From positions 2,807,308 to 2,871,307 of the forward strand of contig FN649755.1 of assembly GCA_000310025.1 (NCBI GenBank): a stretch of 64,000 bases of DNA, read 5' to 3'. Of this stretch, positions 11,185 to 23,415 are shown piece after piece. Position 1 is the stretch's first letter, and each line of letters begins with the position of its first letter. Origin of the DNA: Ectocarpus siliculosus (taxonomy: Eukaryota; Sar; Phaeophyceae; Ectocarpales; Ectocarpaceae). The notes under the pieces are model-generated. The model did not search any database and had not been told where the DNA came from. It saw only the letters and a program-made list of their open reading frames with translations. The translations under genes were made by a program, and so were the position numbers.

Positions 11185-13942
11185 GGCCTCCTAAAGATAG
11201 TAGTACAAGTAGTCCCTGAAGATGATACGGCCGGGGCAGGGTACTGCGTGGTGATGACTTCGGACGGCAGAGGCCTACACGACAAGCCGCATTGAGAGGT
11301 GCCGTCGAATTCCGACAGTTGAATTGCGAGCATTGTTCCACTACCGACACAAATGTAAGGAGGGGTAGGCTCATTTTTCCTGCTTCTTTCTGGGATCTGG
11401 ATATCTGCCGTGTGCATTTCAGAATGTTGCCTGTCTCTATGTAGCTCCTACCGTTCCTTTCCGTCCTCTCTCTGTGTCCCCCTTCCCCCCTGTCTTGAAA
11501 TCCGACCATAATCAGTCTACAGTCCCCGGGTTCAGTGCAATAGTCTATCGCTAGAATAGCTGCCTCAGAAGGCGCCCACGCTCACAGTACGAACACTGCA
11601 GTCACAGTCGTGGTAGGCCTTCCAACTTGTCGAAATAATGCTTGAACCCGGCTCCATTTTTCACCTTATGCTGCAGTGTAGTTGCTGATAAACCGGCGAA
11701 GGAGACGCAGTTGCAGGATTACGCGACGTTTTAGATTCATACAGGCGGGTCCTCGCAAAATGAAAATACACGTATTTCACTGTAGCATGTAGACGGCACA
11801 TCGGAATATGCACCCGCAGGTCCTCCAACTACTGTTGGAAGTGAAACGGGCAGGGGAAGTGAAACCCATCGCTTGGTTTCCGGTCTTTTCGGCAGTCAAT
11901 ACGAAAGCGAAGATAGAGGCAGTTACCCTAAAACAATGGGAACCATGATAATAGCGTTAGGTAAGCAACAAATCTGCTGTATTTGCGAGGACGCTACGAA
12001 TGAATGAAAACATTTGGAATGTTACAACAAGTCGCTCTGTACATCTCGGGGGGGGGCATCATTGTTCGGGCTTGTGCTGACTATGAAGGCGTATCAACTA
12101 AGGGGAAGATGGTACAATCTTATGGAGGTGAATAAGGTACGGGTCACTTGATTTTTTGCCCACTATTGTGTAGAAGAAGTGGAATTTTTGTAGGTAAAGA
12201 GAACGATCTGAACACGATGCGCGCTTTAGCATCTCAGGGGGCACGCGCCCTCACGGCGGATAGTCCCTTAGACTATCAAATCTGGATAAACGGACAATCG
12301 AAGAATATTTGCTACTTCTCTTCACAGCACAGTCCAAGGGAAGGATTAAACTACAGAAATATCTCGAACCCACCCCCCACAGCACGATTCGGACAAAGCC
12401 GGCCTACTAACAAAGAGGGACGGATTTTGGCGCTGACTAAATCGTACCGCTCACAACCATCGGAGGGGTAGGTAGGAGGGAAAGGCGGCTGGCGACGAAC
12501 ATTGCTACAGAAAACCTCAATGGTGGTTTCGACACGCCTTGTCAACAACAGTGTTCAATTGAAAGTGCTTCAAAATACCTTTGAAAACACCCATATATGT
12601 TTGTCTGGCCACAAGTCTCAGTACTTAATGGGTTCACATATCTCGGCACAGAGAGAGTGAGAACAACAAAGGCGCTTGGCTGTTCTATTGCAGCACACGC
12701 GCGAGAGAATTGGATAAGCACATTTTTTCCGTAATGGTTGTGATTTTGCAGCGCTCACGCAATGAAAGTTTGTACTGTTGCAAGTTCTTCTTCACATTTG
12801 TGTTCCGAAATCATAATCAGTCCATCCCATGTGAACAAATTTACTGAGGGGGAGGTGTTCGTGAAATAACCGTGTTGTTGATACCGCCGCGTCGTTGAGA
12901 GCTACCAAGCACAGGCGAGAACAAGGCTACGGAGAGGTGGCTGACCACCAAAGAGTGACTTCGTTTTCTCCCAACATGCAGCGCACGACCACATTCATAC
13001 GAGTAATATTTGTATTTCCGTATGCCCCAGAGTAATGCATGTACAGCAGAATGAGAATGTTGGCGAGACAGGGTGGGGAGGCTGTTTCCGACATCGTTGC
13101 CCTATCTTTTGTCCCTCCGTACTTGTGGCTGCTGGGTATCGCTGACCTACATATTCTAGTGTGCGTGTTACTGCTACATACCACGAAATCTGCTGTGATG
13201 TGAGTGAGCATTTCTTCTGGTGGTTGCGCGGAAAAACACAGCAGATAATTGCTACGCGCGAGGTGATACCGCATCCACCCCTCCCTTTCGCAGGCACCAC
13301 GGTGCTTGACCCACCTTCGATCCCGTGGAACGCACGGATGAATAACGCGTCTGCTGGAAGCGAAAGGTGCATGTGCTGCTACAGGCAGCTCCTTTGGAGG
13401 GACGTGGAGTTTGACGCAGGCACAGGTGGCATATTTTTGTCGGGGATGCCGGCAAGATAGTTGAAATTGTGTTTTTGGAGAGAGAGAAGGCGAACATAGG
13501 CCGGGACGATTGCAGCCTGTGCATGAGCAATGAGTAGCCTTCACCACTCTGGAATCGTGAGTGCCGCAGCGCCCCAGTGCGATATGCACAGCTACTGCTG
13601 TCGTGGGCTTTTCCTTGGAGCCAGCTGGCCAGAGGTTCATCAGTCAACCATTGGTGAAATGTTGCTCCGCTCATCAATGGTTGATGGTCACTTGTCCGGA
13701 AAACCTGTCGTGATGAATTCGCCTGACCAGTGAAACTGAGCCAAGTCATCCATCCATGTGTTGGTAAAATCGTCTCCACTACGGGGAGTCACCGATGATG
13801 TACGGTAGTACTGGAGTAGAGCTATCGGAAGTATACGGGTTTTCCTTGTGTATGGTTGTTCAGGGTTGAGATGAAATCGTCAGGAAGGCGTAAAAAGGCT
13901 GCGCGGGATGTTGCGAACGTGTTTGCGATGAGGTAAGAGGCC
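11185..13942. other. unassigned stretch upstream of the ankyrin gene
   Basis: The first few hundred bases should hold the ankyrin promoter, but I see no definite element. A 237-codon minus-strand frame with an ATG at 13640 (to 12927) is long enough to notice. However, another minus-strand frame is almost as long over the same bases, the composition is unremarkable and no motif is present, so I do not call it a gene. Confidence 0.4.
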
Positions 13943-14256
13943 GGTCGCCCCGGTGTTCTATATGGTAGCCTCGTAACCTTCTTGAGGTCAGGTCAGGGGT
14001 TCGAATCCCGGCATAGGCGAGCTTTTCTTGCAAGGTGAGTTTTTCTCTCGCTTCCGCTCCTGGCCAAGTGGATAGCGCTAGTTCGTGTGTACACAGAGGG
14101 AAGAGAGTGCTGAACTCTTCTCGCATTCAAAATTGAAGGCGAAGTACCGCAGGAGGGGAGGGTAGAGAGAGGGTCTTCTGTGTGACCACGGGTTGGAATA
14201 AACGGCACTAGTGCTGTGAGCGCTGATTTGAAGTGAAGAACAAAAAAAAAAAAAAA
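13943..14256 (+). mobile_element. SINE family 1, full length, dimeric tRNA-derived
   Basis: This is the best copy in the window, about 314 bp. The head has an A-box-like segment (TATATGGTAGCCTCG) and a perfect pol III B box (GGGTTCGAATCCC). Its flanks GGTCGCC and GGCGAGC can pair as an acceptor stem. A second tRNA-like unit follows (A box TGGCCAAGTGGATAGCGC, weak B box ATTCAAAATTGAA). Then come the shared core (GAAGTACCGCAGGAGGGGAG, TGTGTGACCACGGG), the tail GCTGATTTGAAGTGAAGAAC and poly-A. It would be transcribed by RNA polymerase III and mobilised by a LINE in trans. Confidence 0.9.
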
Positions 14257-15612
14257 TGAGAAAATGAGTGCCAAGTGATTTAATGCAGATAACGACCAAA
14301 CACTGCGATCCTTCCGTTCCGAAAGTAGCACTCCCTGTTGGGAGTCATGTAACACCATTCATTGTCCATACCCTCCCGCGTCGTAGCTACTCGTTGACCA
14401 ACAACGCACCAAACAGTGTAAGTGGAGTCTCGAATGTCCAATAATGAGAGTTAAGAGATGCGCTAAACACAACATCTGGGCGTGTGAAAGTTTCCCAGGA
14501 TGTTAAAGTGGCGGGAGGCTCGACTTTGAGTTTTTGTCACATGCGAAACAAAACAGCCAATTTTCGAGGTGCTCGCGGGTGGAACATACGTCGAATCCGC
14601 GGTACCGTATTCACTACGATACGTGTGGCGGGTGCCGAGGGGGAATCCAAAAGAAATATATTTTGTGTGTGTAGCCGAGTCTCGGGACCGAGAAGTCTTC
14701 TAGGAGAAAGCGGCACCTTCATCAGCGATGTGATTTTTTTCTGAAGGCCGATCGATACCATGCGATTTTTTTCTGATGCCGGCAAGAAACTTTGAAGGTC
14801 GTCTACTGTACAGTATATATATGTGAAAACGGCCTGCATCTACCTACACCAATAAATACGTGCGTTTTGAGCAGTTGCCATCAGAAAACTCGTCCGCATA
14901 TGAAACCAAGCATTGCGCACGCGTAGGAACTCGAACCGCACCATTTGTTGCCTGCATGGCTGTGTCAATATTCCGTAGGAGGAAGGAAGTGACCCCTCCA
15001 CGCCGTGTGAATCTTGCAAAATGTTCTACCACCTCCACCTCGTCTCTCTAACCATACTACCGGGGGTCAGGATTGCTTGCGACCACAGACGAAAAAATCT
15101 ATCACCTGGACAACACAACCAACCATTCCTTCAATAGATTATAAAATTTCGGTCGTCATGCGGCGTCTGTTGTCACGCAGCGCTGCTCACATCGTCGTCG
15201 GATTCCTTAGCGCTAGGAGCTCATTCACTGAAACCCGGTGGCGCAGCGAAAACACAGAACTCGTTTTCCAATACAAATACACCCTGCTGAGATTGTGAGC
15301 AACGAATTCAAACTTCTCCCACGAATGAATCCACAATATTCGTCGTTTCCTCCCTAATATATCTGGAAATCACAGACAAGCCAAGATACTATACGCTATT
15401 ATTATTGAGTCGTGTTGCTCAGGCGTAATGTACAGTAGCAGCACATGTCTCGCCATGGGTATTTTCAAACACAGAACTCCAACACAGAACTCTCCAACAC
15501 AGAAAATTATGTTTTTCTTTTTTGACGATGATGTTACGTAGGTTGTGTGCGCCACACTCTTGCCGGTATTTCGAAACTTGACTACTCCACCATGAACAGG
15601 GTGCCATGACCA
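14257..15612. other. unassigned intergenic stretch
   Basis: I see no recognisable coding segment or named repeat. Short A-rich and TATATATAT patches occur near 14.8 kb. Confidence 0.4.
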
Positions 15613-15782
15613 AAAATTATTTTTTTGGAAAGCTCTCGACCAGACGGCGACAACATCGTCATTCGCTATCAATTTTTCTTGCAGAGGGCAATCGTGCTTG
15701 GAATTCGCTATCTAATTTTCTTACAGAGAGTTGCGCTTGGAAAATCGGCCTGGGAGAGTGTGGTATCTTGCACGTCTTGCGG
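15613..15782 (+). mobile_element. diverged partial copy of the TA-flanked MITE
   Basis: GGAAAGCTCTCGACCAGACG near the start and GGAAAATCGGCCTGGGAGAG with GTGTGGTATCTTGCAC near the end match the MITE family interior and one arm. Between them a 45-bp piece (TTCGCTATC-AATTTTTCTTGCAGAG) is duplicated. Confidence 0.5.
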
Positions 15783-15910
15783 TATGCTTCTTTCATTCTA
15801 CGTTCATACCTCGGCAAGCATTTTGGGCCTGCGCATGCCCCAGAACGAATACACTTGTACCCTTATTTCAACGTTTCATTTCACCATGGCATCGTGCATC
15901 ACACAATAGA

Positions 15911-15966
15911 ATATATATGGGGGTGTTTGATTTAATTAATTGTTTTTGGGTTTGGGGAGTACATAT
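15911..15966. repeat. solo copy of the 55-bp GGGGTGTTTGATTTAATTAA unit
   Basis: One copy, almost identical to the three at 6.83-7.02 kb, sits in unrelated sequence between ATAGAATATATATGG and ACATATGGAGG. It shows the unit can occur singly. Confidence 0.85.
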
Positions 15967-16634
15967 GGAGGCAGGATCAATTAATTCGGACGCAAGCGCC
16001 TTGCGGTCGTCGCTCTTTGGACATGTGCAAAAATCGCCAAAGTCGGTGGAACCGAACTCAAGGTAGGTAAGCTCACGGACAGAAGTCTGTCCCCTAGCAC
16101 ATACGCGCCCCACACTTCGATACAACTCATGATGAAAAACTCCTTTCTCAACAGCAAAAAAACAACGAATAGCCTTGGTACCAGGTGTCAGTCAGTGCAG
16201 CCCGGCTTCTGTATGAGCGAAATCGTGTACGGAGGAACAGTTCTTCTACGAATCCTCTCACACTTGCCACTGCTCTGGCATATTTAATTAATCCATACAA
16301 TCTCAAGTAATTAAGCAATTTTCGGTTTTTAGGAGACGATATGGCAGATATGCCGTTGGGGATGAGAGCACTGCACCAGACCACATGCCTTGGGAGTGAA
16401 GGGGTTACGAGACGCGACCGACCATCTATTCGGATCCCGCACGCTAAGAGCGCCCCTGACCTTTCCTGTTGAAAGTGATCTCCGTGGGAATGTGTGCTAT
16501 CAGATGTCACGCCCGGAGTTATTTTGCTTCACGCAAGCAATACCGCTTCACGTACGACACTCTGAGTGTCGAGACATAACCATGAGCTACAGAAGCAATT
16601 GCTTGTGTCATTACCAACCACAGCATGCTTGGAG

Positions 16635-17105
16635 ATGCCGAGCACAAGGAACACGACCACCGCCGCCGCTGCCAAGGAGAAAGCCAGCGTTGCTACCAAG
16701 GTACCGGCGATGCCAGCTTGCACCGAGGCCAACCTGGCCACGATGGTCGCAAGTGAGAAGGCACCTACTGCTCCTCCAACATCCAAGGCTGTGACCAATG
16801 CCGACGCGAACATCGCGGAATCAAACGCTGCGCATCCATCAAAAGCCGACCCCGGCCAGGTCGTGCGTGCTGCGGCCACACCTAAGGTCGGTTCCCACCA
16901 GACCTTCACTCCGTGCACGGATACAAAGACAATCGCCAGTGGTGCTACCGAGATCTCTACGCCTCCGACGGGCGCAAAGACCTTTGGTGCTGTCGAGGCT
17001 GCTACACTCGCGACAGAGGGGAATGTTCCAGCCGCGAAAGATGATCTTGCCGAAAGCGGAACGACCAGTTCGACCACCCCTCCTGCTGTCACACGCTCGT
17101 CCTGA
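16635..17105 (+). CDS. Ala/Thr/Ser-rich hypothetical protein segment
   Basis: From ATG at 16635 the frame is open for 156 codons. It is dominated by Ala, Thr, Ser and Pro with scattered Lys, Glu and Asp (for example KEKASVATKVPAMPACTEAN). There is no globular domain, signal peptide or membrane segment. After the stop, the same composition continues in another frame up to about 17219 (LADTLVVAETSPAPDISGTS) and again at 17400-17470, where it ends at a donor-like GAG|GTAAAG. This looks like one low-complexity protein whose coding signal jumps frames. It may be a decaying gene, unrecognised small introns or a sequence error. No function can be inferred. Confidence 0.35.
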   Translation: MPSTRNTTTAAAAKEKASVATKVPAMPACTEANLATMVASEKAPTAPPTSKAVTNADANIAESNAAHPSKADPGQVVRAAATPKVGSHQTFTPCTDTKTIASGATEISTPPTGAKTFGAVEAATLATEGNVPAAKDDLAESGTTSSTTPPAVTRSS

Positions 17106-18054
17106 CCCACGCGACAACGGAAGCAAGCGGCATCGGGGTCCTTGCCGACACGTTGGTGGTCGCGGAGACTTCCCCTGCGCCCGATATTTCAGGGACGTCT
17201 ATCCCCTCTTCTGTTAGCGTCTCCACAGCCGAGAATCGGCGGTGATCGACAGAACGAAGGATGGAGCGGGTTCTCAGCTGAACGGTGTTATTTGTGGTCG
17301 AAGGGCGAGTGAATATCTCCGGGCGGGAGACCTCCGCCAGTACGCGCGAGTCGCGATCGAACGACTTTCCCCCGAACGACCAAGCGATCGCAGGCCATAC
17401 CACTGGCGCCGCCGATGATTCTACTTTTGCCGATGCTGCTCATGATGAGAAAGGCCTGGTACTTGGGGAGGTAAAGAGGTGTTGGTTTGATCATCGACGG
17501 GTAAGCTTGAGGAGGATGATGTTGAAGAGATAAAGTGTGGGCAGCATCGTTCAACCCATTCGCGTCAAGTTTTGTGAAAGTGGTCGGCCTCTACGAAGTG
17601 AAATATTGAACACCGTGCCGGCCAACAGAAATCAGACGAAACCGTGTCCGTGCCGCCAGCCAACGATATTCGTACCGGAGTGCAGACCCTTAATATTGTA
17701 GACTTTCGAGTATCGGCAGCAACATTTCCGTTCACATCGCTATGCTGGAACTTCAACGGTATTCACTGTGCCTCCAACACGAGGTTGGAAAAAAAAAAAG
17801 CAGATGTTGCTCTTGCCCAATTCGGCTGGGGTATGCTGTCCACGTTGCACGAGGAAGCATCAAGTCATTGGTTGATCGCATTGATCAAACGAAGAGACTG
17901 GTTCAATGCGCCCCCTCCAAAAAATCCTGGCTTCGCCGGTAGACTACTTTTGTCCCTTGCTCGTGCGTTCGCGCGTGCGCTTTTTCCCCTGGTGCCGTTT
18001 CAGAAAAGAATGAATGAATCCAAGGGGCCCTGACCCTCCCGATCCAACCTTTAG

Positions 18055-18938
18055 CGCCCGTTCAGGCGAAGTGGACCACCCCAGCTGCCATCATCGTAGC
18101 CAATGCCTATATCGATGGCACCTACATGAAGGGTGTGGGAGGCGCCAAGCTAGCCATGTGTGAGGATGCCGTGGCGATTAAGAACACGACAGTGCCCTCG
18201 GACGCACAATCTACCCCCTCAACAACGATCGGGCATGACACCGAGAAATGCTCTCCTTCTGATGCGACCGAAAAAGGAGGATATTGTGGAGGTCAAGAAA
18301 ACCAGAGCCGAAGAAACGCTGGCCGGGGGTGAAGAACCGTTCGAAAATGGAAAGAAGACCGCCACTGCGGTAAGGTGTAAGGCCTATGTATAATCTCTGT
18401 TATTGCGTCGATTTTATCCCGCCGACTCGAATTAGGCACGAAGTCACTCCCCGCTTTTGAGTTTCACAATGATGCGCGCGTTCGGGTTGGCAGTTATCGA
18501 ACGTTCTTGTCTCCAAATGAATCTGGGTTCGGATGCTATCGTTGTACGAAGTATCAGATATGGTGTAACTCGGGAGGAGGTCATCAGCCTTGGATGGGGG
18601 ACCTACGAGCCATTGAGGCTGAATCAAACCGAACCTGAAGATGTAAGGCGGCGGGAACAAGGGCGTCATAACGCTCATCGCCGTCCACTCCACGGACGAC
18701 TCTTTTCGACCTATCGCCAACTTGAAATTGTCGCTCATGTACACTTCTTTTCCTACAGGAACCGGCCGACTCTCCATCACCAATATTGCCGAAAACATCA
18801 CCATCCAAAGAGGATGGATCTGCGTCGCCCACTGCCACCTCTGTTGATGCCTCCGCCCTCGGCGCCGTCACCACCACCACCCCGCAGGAGGGGTCGAGTC
18901 TTCCGGAATCAGCCCCATCGGCCGACGGTGAGGGGTGA
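18055..18938 (+). CDS. Ser/Thr-rich hypothetical protein, 3' exons
   Basis: A piece after a TTTAG acceptor at 18054 reads AIIVANAYIDGTYMKGVGGA and then an acidic, Ser/Thr-rich stretch. From about 18270 the plausible frame changes to KKEDIVEVKKTRAEETLAGG and ends at donor GCG|GTAAGG (18369). A terminal exon from acceptor TCCTACAG (18759) continues in the same phase with PADSPSPILPKTSPSKEDGS to a TGA at 18938. The phase match across a 389-bp intron supports the last junction. The frame change sits at a run of five A and could be a sequencing error or real decay. I do not recognise the protein. It may be the end of the gene that starts near 16635, since composition and strand agree. Confidence 0.35.
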
Positions 18939-19087
18939 TCCCCCTCTGCTCCTTTCCGGAAAGCCTACCGCACCGCACAAGGGCTCGTTTCGACCGGAAG
19001 CTGGCTGTTCTGTGCTGCTGCTGCTTCCACTTGTACTATTCGTCCGATACTGTGTCGCTCTGGAAGGGTCCGCCTCGTCCACTACTG

Positions 19088-19336
19088 AAGGACAAGGTAA
19101 CTCTAGCCGAGGTGGAGACCGTCACGCCGGCTGCAACTTCGGCGCCCTTCAACAACGATTTCCGAAAACTCCGATTTAGGGCGGAGTCCTGGGAAGACAT
19201 GGCAATGAATACTGGCAAGGATATCATGAGCAGGCCTGCTTTGACCGTGGTTCATGGAGCACGGAGAAGAAACACGGGGGGAGAGAAATCCGTTTGTACG
19301 GCAGCTGCACGTAGGAAAATACGCTCCAAGAACTAG
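19088..19336 (+). CDS. coding-like segment, hypothetical
   Basis: The frame reads DKVTLAEVETVTPAATSAPF and NNDFRKLRFRAESWEDMAMN, then a basic tail to TAG. Codon use and composition look protein-like and the strand agrees with the upstream Ser/Thr-rich segments. No start or acceptor is certain and no family is recognised. Confidence 0.25.
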   Translation, partial: KDKVTLAEVETVTPAATSAPFNNDFRKLRFRAESWEDMAMNTGKDIMSRPALTVVHGARRRNTGGEKSVCTAAARRKIRSKN

Positions 19337-21235
19337 TGAGCTGGTTCGTGACCCATGGAATGCGTCAATATCTCAAAACATCATCAAAATGGCTGCCGAC
19401 GGAGTATGAGTTCTTCGTCAGACTTGGATGCACGTACGAAATATTTAGCACAGCCTGATGATTGTGCACCTTCTTGAAATCCATCCATCGGAAGGAGAAA
19501 TCAGTCGCAGCACGAACAGAGCGGAAGCTCGACCTCCAAATCGCGCAATGACGGAGAGAAAACAAATGGACCACTGGAAGAGGGCAACCGAGAATCTATT
19601 TATCAGTGGGCGTTATTCGATATCCACTAAATGAATGTGTGGAAGTTGTCCCGCTCTAGAACACGTCCATTGCGGTCGGCGAAGCAACTGTTACCAAGAC
19701 GTCATCGTACATAAGGCACCGACAGTGGGATGAACGTAGACAGAGTTTAGTCGATACAAAGGAGTTCCGGTTTCCATTCTGTAAGAACAAGCGGCGCTAC
19801 AGCTACAGCCTCAGGTGCCTCGGCAAAATGACCATGGTTGGTTGTGAGTGTTGCAGTTCACTAAACCCAGAAGCCCCCGATGTTGCTGAATATCTGAGTC
19901 CGGTGGTAGTAGCGAAAACGTGTGAAAGCGAGGAACGTGGTGGGGTCAGCGTCCTTATAGCTGTGAAAAAAATATATATATTCTTTGGGGTTTCCTACTC
20001 CTAGACAAGAAATACTTGATTTGCGAACTCACGTACATATTTGCAACCTTCCCGACCGTACCAATGGCGAGGATTCACTCGAAAACCTCATCATTTACTT
20101 GAGTAATAGGCCGCCCATTGAGTCGTGGAGCGCGCAGTGCAATGATTTCAGCAGGATTGAACATGACGATACCTTCGAGTGAAATCGAGATATCGTTGTG
20201 ATAGCCGAGGTCTCTGCGGTAGACACACGAGATGTCTTTGGTCTTCAAATCGTTGTCGAAACCACGGCTTCTGATGTCGGGTCCCGGCCACCGTTGGGAT
20301 TTTTTACCGCAACCCGGGTTTTGTGTATCGCAAAACTTCCGGTATGGTTTTGTGAATGTGTTCCCGCGACGTTAACTCACGTTTCATTTTGAATGGGAGC
20401 CTGGTTTGACATTGCTACGTTGGGACATTTCAGGGATGGCCTTTGCGAGAGAGTGAATCTATGAATTTGAAAGAGGGACTTTGTATCCCTAACCTTAACC
20501 CTGTCCCTGGCTCGTAACCCCACCCCGTGCCCCCTACTGCAACCAAGTAGAAATTCCATGCGAAGGCTACAGCGTTATTGGCGTCATTTCAAAGCTATGC
20601 TTACCTCTGCGAAATCGAAAGCCTGTTGACTAATGACCGTGGACACTTGGGCATACGGACTCCCCAGGCTGGAACTAGTTCGCCTGGCATTCACAGTACC
20701 ACCGCGGCCATAAATTGGATAGGTCATCCGTCGCAGAAACGATATTGAAACTTGGGGTTGGAGGCTCATTTGCACAGTGTGATTGCATCTGTCGTGAAAA
20801 GACTATACAACAACATGAACTTCAAGCTGTGTGAGCCAACATCGTCTTGCGTGTTGGGTACCATGGAGGGCACTATTTCCGTTAGGATAGCGGTAATCGT
20901 TGTGAAACGGTTGCGATCTGTTTTGCAGTGATGTCGGTTCAAATTGGTCGCCTATGCCCCGACATTGACGATGACTGCCACCTATCGCGTTCGTTCTGTC
21001 TTGGTAAGGGCCATGCTTTCGCTGGTGCAAACTACAGAGGAGGCCCGGAAACAAGAAGCGTTATAGTTGGACCGAGGCTCAGTTTCATTTTTGGTCGCCA
21101 CTGCTGTCAAGCACAGGCCATGACAATAGAGTCTCTGTTTCTCAGCGAAATTCTCTTAACGGTGGGACCGTTCTGTATGTCGGTTGGTGCAGTCGCGAAC
21201 TACGGTGCTGGCTCGCTCGTAAGAAATATCTTCGG
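19337..21235. other. unassigned intergenic stretch
   Basis: No coding segment is recognised. A plus-strand frame opening after a TTTTGCAG at 20928 runs about 100 codons before entering the ACCGCC repeat, without resemblance to a family. Confidence 0.4.
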
Positions 21236-21512
21236 AAAAAAACAGGGTCACCTCGGGAAAATTCCCGCCGTTTTTTTCCCGCCGTGGTGGGCGGTCCCGG
21301 TACTGGCGGTAATTACCGCCACATTCGGTGGTACCGGGAACCGCCGAAGGCGGTACCGCCGAAATAGGAAATACCGCCTACCGCCTAAAACGTACCGCCA
21401 TATTGCAGTACCACCGAAAAAATACCGCCGTACTGCAGTAGTACCGCCGTAAACGTACCGTCGTACTGCAGTACCGCCAAAATAGTACCGTGCCGCCGTA
21501 AAAGTACCGCCA
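21236..21512. mobile_element. truncated copy of the ACCGCC-rich element
   Basis: It starts AACAGGGTCACCTCGGGAAA and continues TTCCCGCCG, GTGGTGGGCGGTCCCGGTAC as in the complete copy 470 bp downstream. It is then built of GTACCGCC units separated by 10-15 bases. The right terminal repeat is missing. Confidence 0.75.
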
Positions 21513-21705
21513 TGTCGCACGAGCCTGTGAGGTTGTCGCACCTGGTAGAGAAGTAGGCTGGAAGAGTGTTCGAAGGGCGATACTCCGCATAGAACAGCGA
21601 TTCGATTCCTGCTGGCCTGCATCTTCGTTCATCTTTTTTCATTTTCTTTTTTATCTTTCGTCATATTTTTATGTTTTCTATACAAGTAGTTTTTTCAATA
21701 TTATT

Positions 21706-22127
21706 TTTTTTCAGGGTACACCTCGGGAAAATTCCCGCCGTTGTTTTTCCGCCGTGGTGGGTGGTCCCGGTACTGGTGGAAATTACGAAATTACCGCCAC
21801 ATTCGGTGGTACCGGGAACCGCCGAAGGCGGTACCGCCGAAAAACGAAATTATTTATTACCGGCTACAGCCTAAAAAGTTCCGCCATATTGCAGTACCGC
21901 CGGAGAAGTACCGCCGAAAAACGAAGTGCCAGGAACCGCCTAAAAAGAACCGCCATATTGCAGTACCGCCAGAAAAGTACCGCCACAATTGGCAGTACCG
22001 GGAACCGCCAAAGACAGTACCACCGGAAAACGAAATACCGCCTACAGCCAAAAAAGTACCGCCACATTGAAGTACCGCCCCGCCTGAATCCGCCTAAAAA
22101 ACTAGTACCGAGGTGTACCCGAAAAAA
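21706..22127. mobile_element. ACCGCC-rich element with terminal inverted repeats
   Basis: The ends are inverted copies: TTTTTTCAGGGTACACCTCG at the left, and CGAGGTGTACCCGAAAAAAC at the right. The roughly 420-bp interior is a chain of about 18 GTACCGCC/GAACCGCC units with A-rich spacers such as GAAAAACGAA. There is no reading frame of note. This fits a MITE whose body expanded as a minisatellite. No target-site duplication is obvious. Confidence 0.7.
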
Positions 22128-23415
22128 CGAGGCTCAGATTTTGGACAAACCTGCCCCAAAAAATTGAGCATAGCGACCGGCGCTACAATAATTCCTATAC
22201 AGAAGCCTTTGCTCAGTGGTAGGGGAAAAATACGGTTTGGAGCCCTCTCACTAATGCCGCCCCCTCTTGTATTGCGCCCTCTTGTATATCTTGTATCGGA
22301 GCCACGACTGCTGTATGTAGTGGACTAATGACCACATTTTTGAAGAGCTCTGACTGCAGGGCGGCGCCCTCCGACAAGCTACCTTGCCCGGGCAGTCCAC
22401 GCTATTCGGCAACATTTCCACGCCACTACCCTGCTTCGTATTGCCTCCGATTTCGTCTGTCCTGGGTCACAGAGAAGGTCGGAGGCAACGGAATATGGGC
22501 CTTACGATACAATCGAAGCCTTCGAAAGATAAGAGATGTTCGAATTACTGTACCTTCATATTATCGAATGATTAATGTATGTGTGCATATGTGCACACAT
22601 CGTACATACCGGATTACGCCGAATACTGCAGGCCGGCCCGACAAGCCGCATTGCTCTTCTTCTGAGGGAGCAAGCGCTTCTTTGTCAAGCGCTGCTGGGT
22701 GTCACCCGCCATTCATTAAGTTGTGAGTTAAGTTTGGTTGACCGATTCATGTGGAAGTGGTGGGTGCTGTGAGATCGTGAACAGGCGAAAGAACGCGGTC
22801 GGAACGATTCCTGATCAAATAAGCGGCAAGCTACCAGACACGGCGGCGGTGGTTGTTGGTTGATTTTTTGTTGTTTACCAAGTGCTGCCAGTGCTGTGGT
22901 TAGCGTAACATCAGCTAGCTACGGAATGAGGTAAGAAAATGAAGTGCGGCGCTACGGCATCGACAGGAAGGAAAATACGTATGGTGACGCCGCCTAGACA
23001 CTTGTGTCTCGTGCCTTGCGGGTCTTGACGGACGGGCCGACAGTCGAGAACGTGTAACGAGAAAAAAGCCCTGATGGCATTTTGGCACTTTGGGCCTGCT
23101 GCGGTACCCGGCGTATGCCGGATAAACTGTAACATGTTTCCCCCAGCATTATATTTTACTTGTGCTCACTTTCCCAGCCCCCCAGAAAAAAACGGGGTAT
23201 ATGGGAGCGACACAGAGAAAGGATTCATACAAATAGTGTACGACACGATGCAAAGCGACAGCGTAGAGCGCCATACACACCACGTCCGACACTCTCCGGA
23301 TGTCTTAGGTTCAGTTTCACCTACCTGTTGCATGGTCGTGTGGATGTCCGAAAGGTCCAAGCCGGGGTAGAGGGGAACGGAGACGTCATGTACCACTTTC
23401 AATCGGATTGATATT
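22128..23415. other. unassigned intergenic stretch
   Basis: No feature is recognised on either strand. Confidence 0.4.

Noticed and set aside
12927-13640. 237-codon minus-strand reading frame
   Set aside because: No motif, ordinary composition, and a second frame on the same strand is nearly as long over the same bases. It is close to the longest frame expected by chance in this much DNA.
13943-14020. tRNA gene
   Set aside because: The A and B boxes belong to the head of SINE family 1, which continues with SINE body and poly-A. The anticodon arm is not intact.
21515-21625. tRNA-like boxes (TGGTAGAGAAGTAGG and GATTCGATTCC)
   Set aside because: Arms do not pair into a cloverleaf and the T loop has the wrong size. 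At most it is a decayed SINE head.
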